Part shown: positions 14,201 through 14,627 of the stretch, piece after piece
Position numbering within the stretch: the stretch's first letter is position 1
How the letters are laid out: each line of letters begins with the position of its first letter
DNA from: CADCWF01 sp903864575
GTDB taxonomy: Bacteria; Chloroflexota; Chloroflexia; Thermomicrobiales; UBA6265
NCBI GenBank assembly: GCA_040376155.1
Contig: JBEIRG010000057.1
Coordinates: forward strand, 1-14,627
Direction: 5' to 3'
DNA: 14,627 bases
Made by a program: the position numbers and the translations under genes
The notes under the pieces: model-generated
Database searches by the model: none
What the model was told of the DNA's origin: nothing
What the model saw: the letters and a program-made list of their open reading frames with translations, nothing else

Positions 14201-14627
14201 AGGGCATGGTGACGGGACATCCGAACATCAAGATGGCCACGTCCATCATTGACTATGTGTTCCGGGTTCTCGGGCTCGAATACTTGAACCGAGCCGATCT
14301 CACCCAGGTTCCCCCGGACATGGACGAGGATGATGAACTTCCGCAGCAAACCGCCCCGGTCGCGCCGCCCATTGCGGCCAAGGCAGTCGCCTCCCCTGGT
14401 CGAAATGGATCCAATGGCCATTCAACAAACGGAAACGGGAACGGCAATGGGCATCACGCCGAGCAGTCCGCTGCCTCGTCGGTTACAGCGTTGCTTGAGA
14501 GCACCGCGACGCTGAACATGCTCGACGCGCATCTTTCCGCGATGATGGGCGACGCGCCTTTCTGCGATGTGTGCGGTCACATCACCGTCCGAAATGGCGC
14601 CTGTTACAAGTGCCTCAACTGTGGGAA
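11227..14627 (+). CDS. nrdJ: Adenosylcobalamin-dependent ribonucleotide reductase (class II), 3' end cut
   Basis: One frame is open without interruption for 1133 codons to the window edge. The enzyme reduces ribonucleotides to deoxyribonucleotides with adenosylcobalamin. The N-terminus reads ERVFTQPGMSPFDGIEW. NSPQWFNTG (148-156) binds substrate. C195 (HACFIQ) and C416 (SACNLASLN) are the redox pair. N403, C405 and E407 (NPCSE) are the catalytic triad. APTGTIG is at 603-609. Residues ~865-905 are a charged Ala/Glu-rich linker. A TSCPD-type domain follows at ~920-1020, then a Gly/Asn-rich linker (~1060-1077). The tail holds C1113/C1116 and C1126/C1129/C1132, a zinc-ribbon and redox-active end; family members stop a few residues later. 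No intein is present. The start is 11227, or 11221 as an alternative. The upstream leader and dyad suggest regulation by RNA structure and NrdR. Confidence 0.97.
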   Translation, partial: MVRQTKTSKRTGLKVERVFTQPGMSPFDGIEWTTRTSRITNPDGSVVFEMADAEVPASWSQVAADIMVSKYFRKAGVPQVNRDGNAILDDDGNQVLGPERSARQVVDRLAGCWRHWGETHGYFASAADAQAFYDELSWMLLNQMAAPNSPQWFNTGLAWAYGITGPAQGHYYIDPSSGEMRDSDDAYTRPQPHACFIQSVNDSLVEEGGLMDLWVREARIFKYGSGTGTNFSNIRGEGEPLSGGGTSSGLMSFLRVGDRAAGAIKSGGTTRRAAKMVILDIDHPDIEKFIDWKVEEERKVSALMAAGYSSDFNGEAYATVSGQNSNNSVRITNDFIEAVERGDEWRLRWRTDPSRVSKSMPARDLWHRIADAAWKCADPGLQFDTTINEWHTCPESGRINGSNPCSEYMFLDNSACNLASLNLLKFLNVETGEFDVAAYRHAARLWTIVLEISVLMAQFPSEEIARISYDFRTLGLGYANLGTVLMLLGMPYDSPEARAYAGAVTALLTGESYAASAEMAAHLGPFAGYADNADHMLRVIRNHRRAAYDAAPGEYENLSVLPMGINAGLAPREILDAAKEAWDLALATGEQHGFRNAQTTLLAPTGTIGLLMDCDTTGVEPDFALVKFKKLAGGGYFKIANQSVEPALRNLGYGEREIGEILAHVLGTLSLEGAPHINAESLAARGLTIEDIARIERALPGVFELGFAFNAWTLGEDAITRLGFSFEQATAPGFDLLTAIGFTRAQIEAANEHICGTMTIEGAPHLRPEHLPVFDCANKCGKTGTRFIHHDGHILMMSAAQGFLSGAISKTINMPNEATVDDVMDAYGKSWRHGIKAMALYRDGSKLSQPLSTSSGSSSGEENAAEREAEIQQRIDAAVAVAVAETEERFAASASGPALVASTAGKPVRRRLPARRNGFTQEARVAGNKVFLRTGEYDDGTIGEIFIDMHKEGAAFRSMINCFAISISKGLQYGVPLEEFVETFTFTRFEPQGMVTGHPNIKMATSIIDYVFRVLGLEYLNRADLTQVPPDMDEDDELPQQTAPVAPPIAAKAVASPGRNGSNGHSTNGNGNGNGHHAEQSAASSVTALLESTATLNMLDAHLSAMMGDAPFCDVCGHITVRNGACYKCLNCG

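Overview
The window is compact, GC-rich (clearly above 60 % by eye) bacterial chromosome with no mobile element, CRISPR array, tRNA or rRNA that I can see. The gene set fits a Chloroflexota lineage (Thermomicrobia/Sphaerobacter-like) or, less likely, an Actinobacterium: an F420-type LLM oxidoreductase, tandem DinB-fold proteins, a secreted M1 peptidase, a PucR-type regulator, an ECF transporter S component and a long adenosylcobalamin-dependent (class II) ribonucleotide reductase with a zinc-ribbon tail. The taxonomic placement is inference from gene content and from the many GGAG/AGGAG ribosome binding sites.

Left block (1-3840, minus strand). Reading in the direction of transcription: a fused LutB-LutA iron-sulfur oxidoreductase, a HAD phosphatase whose start overlaps the end of the fusion gene by 8 bp, a LysE-family exporter, and the N-terminus of a Tat-exported protein that leaves the window. 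The first two genes are almost certainly co-transcribed. Gaps of 63 and 44 bp make read-through into the next two possible.

Middle block (3936-6927). A plus-strand LLM-class oxidoreductase diverges from the Lut fusion across 95 bp. It converges on a minus-strand run of four small genes (JAMM metalloprotease, DinB, DinB, NTF2-like), spaced 29-76 bp apart, that looks like one operon. The two stop codons at the convergence form one 12-bp palindrome.

Right-middle block (6942-10895). A secreted M1 metallopeptidase starts only 14 bp from the farthest-upstream start of the JAMM gene. It overlaps tail-to-tail, by 9 bp, a PucR-type regulator. The regulator diverges from an orphan ECF S component.

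Right end (10896-14627). The class II ribonucleotide reductase gene nrdJ is open from about 11227 to the window edge and is probably only a few codons short of its end. Its 331-bp upstream region is the only long non-coding stretch. It holds short palindromes, a candidate promoter with a NrdR-box-like dyad over the -35, and a candidate structured leader: a 9-bp long-range stem enclosing a hairpin, more hairpins downstream, and a CU-rich anti-Shine-Dalgarno run that could mask the nrdJ ribosome binding site. This leader is the most interesting element in the window. The neighbouring S component may import cobalamin, the cofactor of NrdJ, which would make the right end a B12-and-dNTP locus; that link is inferred from position and family resemblance only.
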